Shown here: positions 56,468 through 63,991 of the stretch, piece after piece
Position numbering within the stretch: position 1 is the first letter of the stretch
Layout of the letters: every line of letters starts with the position of its first letter
Virus record (IMG/VR): IMGVR_UViG_3300013136_000003
Span: 23,382-87,381 of that record
Source: a virus
Reading direction: 5' to 3' (one strand)
Length of the DNA stretch: 64,000 nucleotides
The notes under the pieces: model-generated
Told to the model about the DNA's origin: nothing
Seen by the model: only the letters and a program-made list of their open reading frames with translations
The model's database searches: none
Program-made: the position numbers and the translations under genes

Positions 56468-57286
56468 ATGGCGGAAACTAAGCACGTAAAATTATTCGAA
56501 CAGCTGGACCAGGAAGGAGCTTTGAATTCGGAGGAACCGAAGAAGGAGTTGAGACCTGGCCAGAAAGCAGCAGCAAGCAGAGGGGACGACATCCTAACGG
56601 ACGAGCAGTACGCAGCTTGCTACCTAAACGCAATAAGATCGCTCGGAAGGGCTGAAGATACGAGAGGAAGGGGAGATACAGCTCTCACAAGGAACGCGAT
56701 GAAGATGACTCAGGAAACGAGCGATGACTGGCAGAACGTGTCAAGCGCCAAGCTGTCAGCTTACCTGAACCTTAAGCCGCAGACGGTCGAAAGGACCGTG
56801 TCAAAGTTCAAGCTTCTGCTACAGGGCCAGAGAGAAGGCACAGAATCCAACATCATCTGGCCGGAACTCGCCAACCTGTTCGACCGGTTCGAATCCATGC
56901 CAAGGGCGGAAGTACTTTCCATGGCTGAGGAATCCATAACGAGCGAGCCGGACATGACCGCTTACCAAGAGTATCTGGATAAGATGAACGCTCAGTCGAA
57001 GAAGAGCAGGGATAAGCAGAAAGATACCGACGCAAAAGTAAGGCGCGAGATCAGGTCAGTCTTTCTTGGAATGATAAAGAAGTTTGGTGGAGATACCGAG
57101 AAAGCTGCGAGCATAACCAAGAAAGCTCTTGCTAAAGCTTTCAACACGGACCCGTCGGACATAGTAAACCTAGCCAAGCTGGAATTCAAGAACGAGGAGA
57201 GCCTCAGGAAAGCTTGGGTAGCTAGGCGGTTCGACAAGCCAGAACCCGTAGTAGTCGGCAAGGGACAGGAGCAGGAGACAGAGTAG
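56468..57286 (+). CDS. Late helical protein, weakly tagged
   Basis: 272 residues; start MAETKHVKLFEQLDQEG is a weaker form of the tag. Almost entirely charged helix (KKSRDKQKDTDAKVRREIRS). Size, charge and late promoter fit a small-terminase or scaffold type, but I see no decisive motif. Confidence 0.75.
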   Translation: MAETKHVKLFEQLDQEGALNSEEPKKELRPGQKAAASRGDDILTDEQYAACYLNAIRSLGRAEDTRGRGDTALTRNAMKMTQETSDDWQNVSSAKLSAYLNLKPQTVERTVSKFKLLLQGQREGTESNIIWPELANLFDRFESMPRAEVLSMAEESITSEPDMTAYQEYLDKMNAQSKKSRDKQKDTDAKVRREIRSVFLGMIKKFGGDTEKAASITKKALAKAFNTDPSDIVNLAKLEFKNEESLRKAWVARRFDKPEPVVVGKGQEQETE

Positions 57287-57289
57287 TCT

Positions 57290-57300
57290 ACTCCCTAGTA
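57290..57300 (+). repeat. ACTCCCTAGTA motif
   Basis: Perfect copy, just after the preceding stop. Confidence 0.85.
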
Positions 57301-57316
57301 CGGTAAGATTAACCTT

Positions 57317-57359
57317 CCGCGCCCGCGCGTCATGATAACGCGCGGGCGCGGTTGTTTTT
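57317..57359 (+). terminator. Strong GC terminator
   Basis: CCGCGCCCGCGCGT-loop-perfect complement, followed by TTGTTTTT. Confidence 0.92.
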
Positions 57360-57367
57360 ACTGAGAG

Positions 57368-57396
57368 CCCATGCCCTCCCGGCATGGGTATTTTTT
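57368..57396 (+). terminator. Second terminator
   Basis: CCCATGCC-CTCCC-GGCATGGG then TATTTTTT; same stem as the hairpin at 44491. Confidence 0.88.
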
Positions 57397-57452
57397 GTGA
57401 CTCCAGGCTCGAGGGGTTTTCGGGACCAGCCACAAAGGCTGTTTTCGGTTTG

Positions 57453-57460
57453 GATAAATA
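57453..57460 (+). promoter_or_regulatory. Late-type promoter GATAAATA
   Basis: 16 bases before ATG 57477. Confidence 0.68.
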
Positions 57461-57476
57461 ACAAAAACGTTTCTCA

Positions 57477-57791
57477 ATGACCATAAGCAAGGCCATCATC
57501 ACAGACTTTGGGATAGACCTAGCTCACCACGTTACTTTCAACATAGAAGTATACAGAGGTTCCAACCAGCTGGGTTTCAAGCTAAAGGGTTACCCGACCG
57601 CGACCCAGTACAATGACGGCAAGAATTCCATAAAGAACGAGGATTACTTATTCGACTTCTCGGTCCTGCCAGCTTCCGTTCTGACCAAGATAACGGAGCT
57701 GAAAGATACCATAGAGCAAGAAATGATAAACAACCTGCCTGAGTGGGCAGGTGGAACGAGAGTGAACGATGACGGAACGCCAATAGTATAA
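57477..57791 (+). CDS. Late protein, unknown
   Basis: 104 residues, beta-rich first half (HHVTFNIEVYRGSNQLGFKL), helical end. First gene of a four-gene late operon; overlaps the next by one base. Confidence 0.75.
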   Translation: MTISKAIITDFGIDLAHHVTFNIEVYRGSNQLGFKLKGYPTATQYNDGKNSIKNEDYLFDFSVLPASVLTKITELKDTIEQEMINNLPEWAGGTRVNDDGTPIV

Positions 57792-58186
57792 TGCAGGAAA
57801 TGGAAAGTAAAGCACCAGCGATAAGGAAAGAGCAGGTCCAGGACCCAGAACTCAGAGAGTTCCTAGCTTACGCAAGGGAGATCATCAAGTACTCCAAGCC
57901 AGCTAAGATCAGGGTCTTTGATGACCACGGTCTCTCGAAGCAGATGAAGTCCATGGGAGCTTTCTTCCCGAATACCGAAGAGATCTGGATCCTACGCGGC
58001 AGGCGCGTGAGAGCAGATTGGTACCGGACCCTAGCCCACGAGCTGGTCCACCACGGTCAGAGAGAAAAGAACATTGATCTTGACGGAACCGACGGGTCCA
58101 AACACGAGAACGAAGCTAACAGCTTAGCCGCCGTTATCCTACGCGAGTGGGGCAGGCGTCACCCAGAAATATACGATCCAGCATGA
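57791..58186 (+). CDS. HExxH zinc metallopeptidase
   Basis: 131 residues. RTLAHELVHHGQ holds the H-E-x-x-H zinc site and HENEANSLAA supplies the third ligand and helper residues, as in minigluzincins. Expressed late, beside tagged proteins; it could process virion proteins or a host target. It is not the T4 gp21-type serine protease expected to cleave the tags. Confidence 0.8.
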   Translation: MQEMESKAPAIRKEQVQDPELREFLAYAREIIKYSKPAKIRVFDDHGLSKQMKSMGAFFPNTEEIWILRGRRVRADWYRTLAHELVHHGQREKNIDLDGTDGSKHENEANSLAAVILREWGRRHPEIYDPA

Positions 58187-58809
58187 GCAAACTAGTCTAT
58201 AACTTCAAGGAATTCCTAGCCGAGGCGGTCAAGTTCGACGTTCACGGTTTCAACAAGAACGTCAGGGATCCTGAGTACAAGGAGCTGAGGAACATGGGCG
58301 TCCTGAACACGGTCGAGCCGGCTCACCACAAATACCTACACTACCTAAAGATGGAGGTAGACGACGCTAAGCGGTTGATGGACGACATGAACTACGATTC
58401 AGCGATCATGGCTCTAGAGGAAGCTGAGTCCATGCTCAAGATGCTGAAGAAAGCGGTGGAAGACGCGTTCATTGCCAACCAGGAAGAGAACCAACCGCCG
58501 GACGAGGAGGAAGAACAGGTTACCGAGGAGGAGGAAGCTAGCATGAAGGAGTACTGGGACTTAGTAAAAGCAGGCGTGCTGCCAGAACCTGACTTCGAGG
58601 ACTTCAAGAGCTTGCCTTCCCATGCCAAGTGGGTCAAGTGGATCCAAGACGACGGCAACTTCATGATGAGCTTCCTGAAGGACGGTAACTTTAAGATGGT
58701 AAAGCACTACGTCAACGAGATTGAGTGGTTGCTGGGCAAGCTAAGGAGCTCTGCAGAGCAGGCAGCCGCAGAGCAGGAAGCCGAGGCTGGCCGGAAGGGT
58801 ACTCCGTAG
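58183..58809 (+). CDS. Tagged helical late protein
   Basis: 208 residues from ATG 58183, overlapping the peptidase stop. Begins MSKLVYNFKEFLAEAVKFD, very close to T4 internal proteins (F-I-A-E-A). An acidic linker (QPPDEEEEQVTEEEE) divides two helical halves. The stop is within an ACTCCGTAGTA motif. Confidence 0.8.
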   Translation: MSKLVYNFKEFLAEAVKFDVHGFNKNVRDPEYKELRNMGVLNTVEPAHHKYLHYLKMEVDDAKRLMDDMNYDSAIMALEEAESMLKMLKKAVEDAFIANQEENQPPDEEEEQVTEEEEASMKEYWDLVKAGVLPEPDFEDFKSLPSHAKWVKWIQDDGNFMMSFLKDGNFKMVKHYVNEIEWLLGKLRSSAEQAAAEQEAEAGRKGTP

Positions 58810-58811
58810 TA
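58801..58811 (+). repeat. ACTCCGTAGTA motif (variant)
   Basis: One mismatch; the TAG and TAA stops of the tagged gene lie inside it. Confidence 0.7.
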
Positions 58812-58841
58812 AGGCTACTAGCTAAAAGATAGAACAAGACC

Positions 58842-59249
58842 ATGAAGTTAAAGCACGTTCTCCTTTTCGAGAGTTTCCAGGAGCTGAGCAAGTCAGAATT
58901 GCAAGAGCTAGAGGCGGCCGGCATCCTGCCGTCATGGTTCTCTGACGTTGAATCCCTGGTTGAGGACAACCCCAGCTTGGAAGTGGACGAGGAGAACGGT
59001 ACGATAAGGGATTCTGACCAGGATTTCGTCCTGGACTTCAGGAACAGGACCTTCACAGACGAGGAGGAGGGCGAGACCAAGAGCTTCGACGATCCGGACC
59101 TTCTTCCTTTCTTCACGGTACCCAATGGCAAGTCCGACCTCTCGCCCAAGCAGCTGGATCCCATCCTAAACTACGCGGCAGACCGGGTGGAGACCCACAG
59201 GAGGATGAGGGAACTTTTCAGCCAATCTGAGGATCCTGATTGGCGGTAA
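58842..59249 (+). CDS. Acidic late protein, weakly tagged
   Basis: 135 residues beginning MKLKHVLLFESFQELSKSE, which fits the tag with F-x-x-F. The remainder is highly acidic. Similar leader to the gene at 29960-31042 (minus). Confidence 0.72.
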   Translation: MKLKHVLLFESFQELSKSELQELEAAGILPSWFSDVESLVEDNPSLEVDEENGTIRDSDQDFVLDFRNRTFTDEEEGETKSFDDPDLLPFFTVPNGKSDLSPKQLDPILNYAADRVETHRRMRELFSQSEDPDWR

Positions 59250-59263
59250 CTAGCAGGGGTGGG

Positions 59264-59274
59264 ACTCCCTAGTA
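59264..59274 (+). repeat. ACTCCCTAGTA motif
   Basis: Perfect copy, intergenic; a GGCCGG/CCGGCC hairpin follows at about 59284-59299. Confidence 0.85.
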
Positions 59275-59320
59275 CGGGTACCGGGCCGGCTAACCGGCCA
59301 GATTTCTAAGTTCTACCTGC

Positions 59321-59331
59321 ACTCCGTAGTA
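59321..59331 (+). repeat. ACTCCGTAGTA motif (variant)
   Basis: One mismatch, intergenic. Confidence 0.7.
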
Positions 59332-59397
59332 CAGCTACCCAAAAAGCCTGCAGGGGCCGGGAAAAAGATACCTGCAATCTCTCTAACTAATTGATTA

Positions 59398-60084
59398 TCA
59401 ATTTATTTCTCCGAGAGCCCTCTTGGCCTCGTATATGAGTTCGGTCAGGTCCTGCTTGATCTCCTCGCGGTACTCTTCCCTAAGCAGGACAGGCGATGCA
59501 ACGTGGACTTCCACGCCGTGCCATTTCAGGAACCGGTTGAACAGGTGGCCCATGCCCCAGCGAGCTATCCGATCCTCGGTCTCGACGACCAGCAGAGATA
59601 CTTGCTTCCTCATGACCAGCTCTATCAGCTTGTCGTGTCCTTCCAGGGCCTTCCGGCCGTTCACAGGCCCGACCTCACTGATGACTTCATCCACCCGTAT
59701 TCCGGCCCGCACGCAGTACTCCTGCATCCTGTCCACCTGCCTGGCCAAGCGGGCAGGTGCGGATTCGCCCGGCTCGCCTCTACTCCCTAGTACCGCTACC
59801 CTGCAGTAGAGGACCACACGCTTAGTCTGCTTCAGTTTACTCCCTAGTACAGCTACAACGTTCGCTTCAGTGTACATGACCCGGCCGTTAGCTTGGTTCT
59901 TTATAGGTAGTAGGAGACCCCGTTTCTCGTACCGGAGTATCGTAGCTTTCTGAACGCTAAGGAACTTCATGGCGTCCTTTCTGTAGACCATGCGGCCCAA
60001 GGATCCCATGTCTCGCACGTTCTCGAGAGAGTAATAGTTTACAGTGGGCTGGCTGGTGGTCGTTGTGGTAACTTGTTCTTCCAT
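59398..60084 (-). CDS. IS607-like serine recombinase without catalytic Ser
   Basis: 228 residues. MerR-like HTH (MKFLSVQKATILRYEKRGLL) followed by a resolvase-type domain: VVLYCRV, ARQVDRMQEYCVRAGIRVDE, VVETEDRIARWG, WHGVEVHVAS, as in IS607 TnpA. The usual R-V-S is R-V-A, followed by VLGSRGEPGES, so the nucleophilic serine is lost. Both VLGS stretches are encoded by ACTCCCTAGTA motifs. No TnpB or element ends seen. It has a late-type promoter, so it is probably domesticated as a DNA-binding protein. Confidence 0.8.
   Translation of the reverse strand: MEEQVTTTTTSQPTVNYYSLENVRDMGSLGRMVYRKDAMKFLSVQKATILRYEKRGLLLPIKNQANGRVMYTEANVVAVLGSKLKQTKRVVLYCRVAVLGSRGEPGESAPARLARQVDRMQEYCVRAGIRVDEVISEVGPVNGRKALEGHDKLIELVMRKQVSLLVVETEDRIARWGMGHLFNRFLKWHGVEVHVASPVLLREEYREEIKQDLTELIYEAKRALGEIN
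59782..59792 (+). repeat. ACTCCCTAGTA motif inside recombinase gene
   Basis: Perfect plus-strand copy in a minus-strand gene, where it encodes V-L-G-S right after the altered active site. Confidence 0.85.
59839..59849 (+). repeat. ACTCCCTAGTA motif inside recombinase gene
   Basis: Perfect copy, encodes V-L-G-S a second time, 57 bases from the other. Confidence 0.85.
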
Positions 60085-60089
60085 AACCC

Positions 60090-60097
60090 TATTTATC
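60090..60097 (-). promoter_or_regulatory. Late-type promoter GATAAATA (minus strand)
   Basis: Five bases before the recombinase ATG. Confidence 0.6.
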
Positions 60098-60403
60098 CCA
60101 GAACTAGGTATCTTCTCGCACGGTTCTGATACCGCGGGCTGCTTAAAGCTCGGCAGCTACCCCTAGGGCCACGGTCTCTCGCGAATCGTTTGTTCGGGCA
60201 CGCAGAGGGAACCCCCACCACCCGCCCGTATTGGGGTGCCCCTTTGGTACCCGCTGGCTGGGATGAATTTCGGCTGGAGCTAGGTACTTTTTGGGCTAGG
60301 ACTCCCTAGACTCGCTACATCGGGTCACTGGCTTGCCCTAGTAAGGGAACCTGGGGTGCGGGAACTTGGTACTTTTTTAATATCAGCTAGGTACCTTTTA
60401 CGT
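60098..60403. other. Non-coding stretch with short repeats
   Basis: No gene I can support. Holds three copies of (C)TAGGTACTTTTT-like words (near 60281, 60365, 60388), a partial motif ACTCCCTAGAC at 60301, and several short C- or G-runs. Confidence 0.5.
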
Positions 60404-60595
60404 TCATTCCCTGTCCGTGACCTGCTTGATCTGGTTTCCAAGTGACGTGAGAACTTCGTACTTTGCCGTGCTGTTTCTGGTTGGGTTTTTTTCTTTTTCT
60501 GATAATGATGTTGGTGGGGCCGCCTCTCCGATTTTACTCAACTTCGGGCTCGGAAACGTGGAAGCTATGACGAATTCGGTGCTGTAGCGTTTCAC
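60404..60595 (-). CDS. Possible small protein
   Basis: 63 residues from GTG 60595, Ser/Thr/Lys-rich, no promoter visible. Could be spurious. Confidence 0.3.
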   Translation of the reverse strand: MKRYSTEFVIASTFPSPKLSKIGEAAPPTSLSEKEKNPTRNSTAKYEVLTSLGNQIKQVTDRE

Positions 60596-60693
60596 CGTTC
60601 CTTTGGCCTAACTTACTTCTTCCAGCTGAAAAAGAGCAACGGTCTTCATGCGATTATTTTTTTTTTGGTTCGACCTTTATCTGCCTGACCTAG

Positions 60694-60701
60694 AATAAAT
60701 A
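60694..60701 (+). promoter_or_regulatory. Late-type promoter AATAAATA
   Basis: 18 bases before the GTG at 60720. Confidence 0.65.
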
Positions 60702-60719
60702 AATAGAAATAGAAAAACT

Positions 60720-61097
60720 GTGTCAGAGACCAAGGTTTGGCTTGTTTGGAACAGGGACTCGTTCGTTTGGAACAAGGTCCTTCTTACTTGGAAGGATTCG
60801 TACGTCATCGACGAGGTTCTCAAGTACAAGGGCGGAGCGCCCTTCCTTCTTGATGAGGACCAGCCCTGGAAGAGCTTGGAACAGGATCTTGAGGAAGCTA
60901 ACGTTCCTAGCGAAACCGTTGAGAAGCTCTTGGAAGTTGTGGTCAGAGTGAACGGCTTGGACAAGAAAGTGTCCAGAGTTTCAGAAGCTAAGAACCCAAC
61001 GGTCACGGTCGATCACGTTAGAAAAGTTCTTCTTGGGTCAGGCCGAGAAGTAAAGGTGGTCGCTGACCTAGCTAAAATAACCGAATCAGAAAGATGA
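60720..61097 (+). CDS. Late structural protein candidate
   Basis: 125 residues from GTG 60720, Trp-rich start (VWLVWNRDSFVWNKVLLTWK), helical remainder. Overlaps the next gene (ATGA). Confidence 0.72.
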   Translation: MSETKVWLVWNRDSFVWNKVLLTWKDSYVIDEVLKYKGGAPFLLDEDQPWKSLEQDLEEANVPSETVEKLLEVVVRVNGLDKKVSRVSEAKNPTVTVDHVRKVLLGSGREVKVVADLAKITESER

Positions 61098-61702
61098 GCG
61101 GAAGCAGAGTTTCCACGTTTTCGGAGTTCGCTGGAAAACCGACAAGTGAGGTGAAGTTCGCTGAGACTTCCGCCGGACCAAAGAAGGTAGAACCTCAAGA
61201 GGAAGAGGAACTGGCCGATTTTTTAACGAGTTTAGAAGATGAACAGGATTCTTCCGACCTTGTCGAAAGAGCCGATCTCCTCCTTGAAAAACTCAAGGAA
61301 GAACGAAGAGTACAAGAAGAGATCGTTCCGATTAACGAGAGCTTGGTTCCTAAGTTTGAAGGTTATCGGATCGCAAGAGATAAGGACGAAGTTTTCGAGT
61401 GCAAGATCTCGGTCGAAGGGACCACTCTAAACGAAGCTAGAGCGAGGTTAGTCCTTGATTCGGAACCGTGGAACTTAACGTTTTACGGAAAGATACACAC
61501 GGATGGGCATTGCACGGTACCCATAAAGAAAGGCCTTCCGCTGGGAGAAGGTTCAACCGGAAAGATCAGGCTGGAAGTCATAGCAGAGGACCAGCTTTTC
61601 GTGGGTTGGGAGAACGAATTTTTAGTCGAGGTATCGAAGAAGCTCAGCGTCGAGGTGAAGGAACAGAAGAAGGTCAAGGTGAGCTTTGACTCGGTTGGCT
61701 AA
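61094..61702 (+). CDS. Late structural protein candidate
   Basis: 202 residues. The start MSGSRVSTFSEFAGKPTSE weakly recalls the tag (F-S-E-F). An acidic helical part is followed by a beta-rich Ig-like C-terminal domain. Precedes the fibre gene, so a fibre-attachment role is possible. Confidence 0.7.
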   Translation: MSGSRVSTFSEFAGKPTSEVKFAETSAGPKKVEPQEEEELADFLTSLEDEQDSSDLVERADLLLEKLKEERRVQEEIVPINESLVPKFEGYRIARDKDEVFECKISVEGTTLNEARARLVLDSEPWNLTFYGKIHTDGHCTVPIKKGLPLGEGSTGKIRLEVIAEDQLFVGWENEFLVEVSKKLSVEVKEQKKVKVSFDSVG

Positions 61703-61717
61703 AAATATCTTTTTACG

Positions 61718-63991
61718 TTGCCTGAAGAATTTCCAAACGATTTAACGAACAGGAGAATAGCTGACACCTACCAGAACGTGGTACAAGTAGTCGGTGGAAC
61801 CTTTTACGATGGCTTGGGAAACGAAATCGCACCGCCAGGCGGAGGAACTTCAGGATCTTCAGGTACGTCTGGCTCGTCAGGAAGCTCAGGAACTTCAGGT
61901 TCATCCGGAACAAGCGGAGAAGCTGGTAGCTCAGGAACTTCAGGTTCTTCTGGAACAAGTGGATCTTCAGGTTCTTCTGGAACAAGTGGATCTTCAGGTT
62001 CTTCTGGAACAAGCGGAGACTCAGGTTCGAGCGGTAGTTCGGGAACAAGCGGTTCGTCTGGAAGCTCAGGCTCTTCGGGTTCAAGCGGTAGTTCGGGAAC
62101 AAGCGGTTCGTCTGGAAGCTCTGGATCTTCAGGTTCAAGCGGTTCAAGCGGAAGCTCTGGCACAAGCGGTTCAAGCGGAAGCTCTGGTACAAGCGGTTCA
62201 AGCGGAAGCTCTGGTTCGTCTGGTAGTTCGGGAACAAGCGGTTCGTCTGGAAGCTCAGGAACATCGGGAACTGGATCTTCGGGAACATCTGGAAGCTCAG
62301 GCTCAAGCGGTTCGTCTGGAAGCTCAGGCTCTTCGGGTTCAAGCGGTAGTTCGGGAACAAGCGGTTCGTCTGGAAGCTCTGGATCTTCGGGTTCAAGCGG
62401 TAGTTCGGGAACAAGCGGTTCGTCTGGAAGCTCAGGAACATCGGGAACTGGTTCATCTGGAACGTCTGGAAGCTCAGGCTCTTCAGGTTCAAGTGGAACG
62501 TCTGGAAGCTCAGGCTCTTCAGGTTCAAGTGGAACGTCTGGAAGCTCAGGCTCTTCAGGTTCAAGCGGAACGTCTGGAACTGGTTCATCTGGAACGTCTG
62601 GAACATCTGGTGGTGGATCATCTACTAGACAAATTTCTCTTGTCACCAACTTAGCTAATGCAGGAGACACTGGTACTATCAACCAGACTCTAGTTGGAAT
62701 AGGGTACTCTGGAACTATCAGCGGTTGGCACCTCACTTGCTACCCTTCTGCATCAGTCACTGTGGATGTCTGGAAAGTCTCTGGAGCGGTACCGCCAGTT
62801 GCTAACACAATAACAGCATCAGCTAAACCCTCAATATCGTCCAACCGTCTAAACTCTAGTTCAACTCTTACTGGATGGACAACATCTGTCTCAGCTAACG
62901 ATTATTTCATGATGAACGTCGATTCGAATACGGCTGCGACATACATTAACTTGCAACTAATAATAACGTACGGTGCGTTGTTGAATCAAGGCCTCGATGC
63001 AACACTCACATCTACAGGCACAGGTGCAGGTGTGTCAACCTTGAGATTGGAAGTCAGCGAAAATCAAACGCTTACAATCACATCAGGTAATGCACGCTTT
63101 TACACAGATGCAGCCGGGACTTTAGGTGAATCAACAACGTGGGATGTAACAACAGGTGCGCTCAGGACTATCTATTTAAAAGCGCCATCTGGCGAAAGTG
63201 TGTTGAATATTCCGAAGCCTGGCAAAGTTATAGAATTAGGCAATAGCACAACAGATGGCTGGATAAGTTCGACAAATGCCGCACGGTTAAGCATAGAAAT
63301 AGGTAAACTTGCGCTGACACAATTACGCATTGCAGGTACGTCAACACTAACAGGTGCATTGCCGACTGGATTGACTTCATTGACTTTGTACGGTAATTCA
63401 ATCGCATGGACTTATGCAGGTGCATTGCCAAGTGGATTGACTTACTTGCTTTTAGAAGGAAATCTAATCGCATGGACTTACAATGGTGCATTGCCTATTG
63501 GGTTGACTACCCTTTATTTGAACGGTAATTCAATCGCATGGACTTATACAGGTGCATTGCCAACTGGATTGACTTTCTTGTGTTTATCTGGAAATCTAAT
63601 CGCATGGACTTACAATGGTGCATTGCCAACTGGATTGACTTTCTTGTATTTATACGGAAATCTAATCGCATGGACTTATACAGGTTCATTGCCAACTGGA
63701 TTGACTTACTTGACTTTGTCAGGCGACTCAATTGCATGGACTGGATTAGATGTAGGCAATAATGGTAATATAGTAACATTCAACCTTGCAAACTACCGCA
63801 TAACTAAAATGTCAAGTGCTGACATGGTTACACTGTTAACTCAACTAACTAACCGCACAGGCTCACTACCTGCAACTATCACAATCAACGATTACGCTGA
63901 TTATGCAAGCCCGCCGGCTGAGGTAACAGCAGCCGTAGCAGCATTAAAGGCAGCAAAACCAAATATCACAACTGTAACTCTGGGGGCATAA
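61718..63991 (+). CDS. Tail fibre/adhesin with Gly-Ser-Thr repeats and LRRs
   Basis: 757 residues from TTG 61718 (start uncertain). After a 45-residue head (NDLTNRRIADTYQNVVQVVG), about 240 residues are GSSGTS/GSSGSS triplet repeats, a collagen-like or flexible stalk. Then a beta-sandwich (VTVDVWKVSGAVPP...) and six or so 23-residue leucine-rich repeats (GLTYLLLEGNLIAWTYNGAL type). LRRs are rare in phage fibres and would be the binding surface. No tail chaperone or intramolecular peptidase seen inside the window. Confidence 0.82.
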   Translation: MPEEFPNDLTNRRIADTYQNVVQVVGGTFYDGLGNEIAPPGGGTSGSSGTSGSSGSSGTSGSSGTSGEAGSSGTSGSSGTSGSSGSSGTSGSSGSSGTSGDSGSSGSSGTSGSSGSSGSSGSSGSSGTSGSSGSSGSSGSSGSSGSSGTSGSSGSSGTSGSSGSSGSSGSSGTSGSSGSSGTSGTGSSGTSGSSGSSGSSGSSGSSGSSGSSGTSGSSGSSGSSGSSGSSGTSGSSGSSGTSGTGSSGTSGSSGSSGSSGTSGSSGSSGSSGTSGSSGSSGSSGTSGTGSSGTSGTSGGGSSTRQISLVTNLANAGDTGTINQTLVGIGYSGTISGWHLTCYPSASVTVDVWKVSGAVPPVANTITASAKPSISSNRLNSSSTLTGWTTSVSANDYFMMNVDSNTAATYINLQLIITYGALLNQGLDATLTSTGTGAGVSTLRLEVSENQTLTITSGNARFYTDAAGTLGESTTWDVTTGALRTIYLKAPSGESVLNIPKPGKVIELGNSTTDGWISSTNAARLSIEIGKLALTQLRIAGTSTLTGALPTGLTSLTLYGNSIAWTYAGALPSGLTYLLLEGNLIAWTYNGALPIGLTTLYLNGNSIAWTYTGALPTGLTFLCLSGNLIAWTYNGALPTGLTFLYLYGNLIAWTYTGSLPTGLTYLTLSGDSIAWTGLDVGNNGNIVTFNLANYRITKMSSADMVTLLTQLTNRTGSLPATITINDYADYASPPAEVTAAVAALKAAKPNITTVTLGA
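61850..62620 (+). repeat. DNA repeat array encoding Gly-Ser/Thr stalk
   Basis: About 770 bases of 9-18-bp degenerate repeats (GGTTCGTCTGGAAGCTCA-like) within the fibre gene. Prone to length change by slippage. Confidence 0.9.
63370..63745 (+). repeat. Tandem 69-bp repeats encoding LRRs
   Basis: Units contain GATTGACT and AATCGCATGGACTTA at a 69-base period, about five to six copies. Composition differs from the upstream half of the gene (less GC, TTG/CTA codons), suggesting a separate origin. Confidence 0.85.

Noticed and set aside
61804-62736. Long minus-strand and alternate-frame open frames across the fibre stalk (Pro/Glu-, Val/Glu- or Phe/Gln-rich)
   Set aside because: They are mirror images of the Gly-Ser/Thr repeat DNA in other frames and have no start signals.
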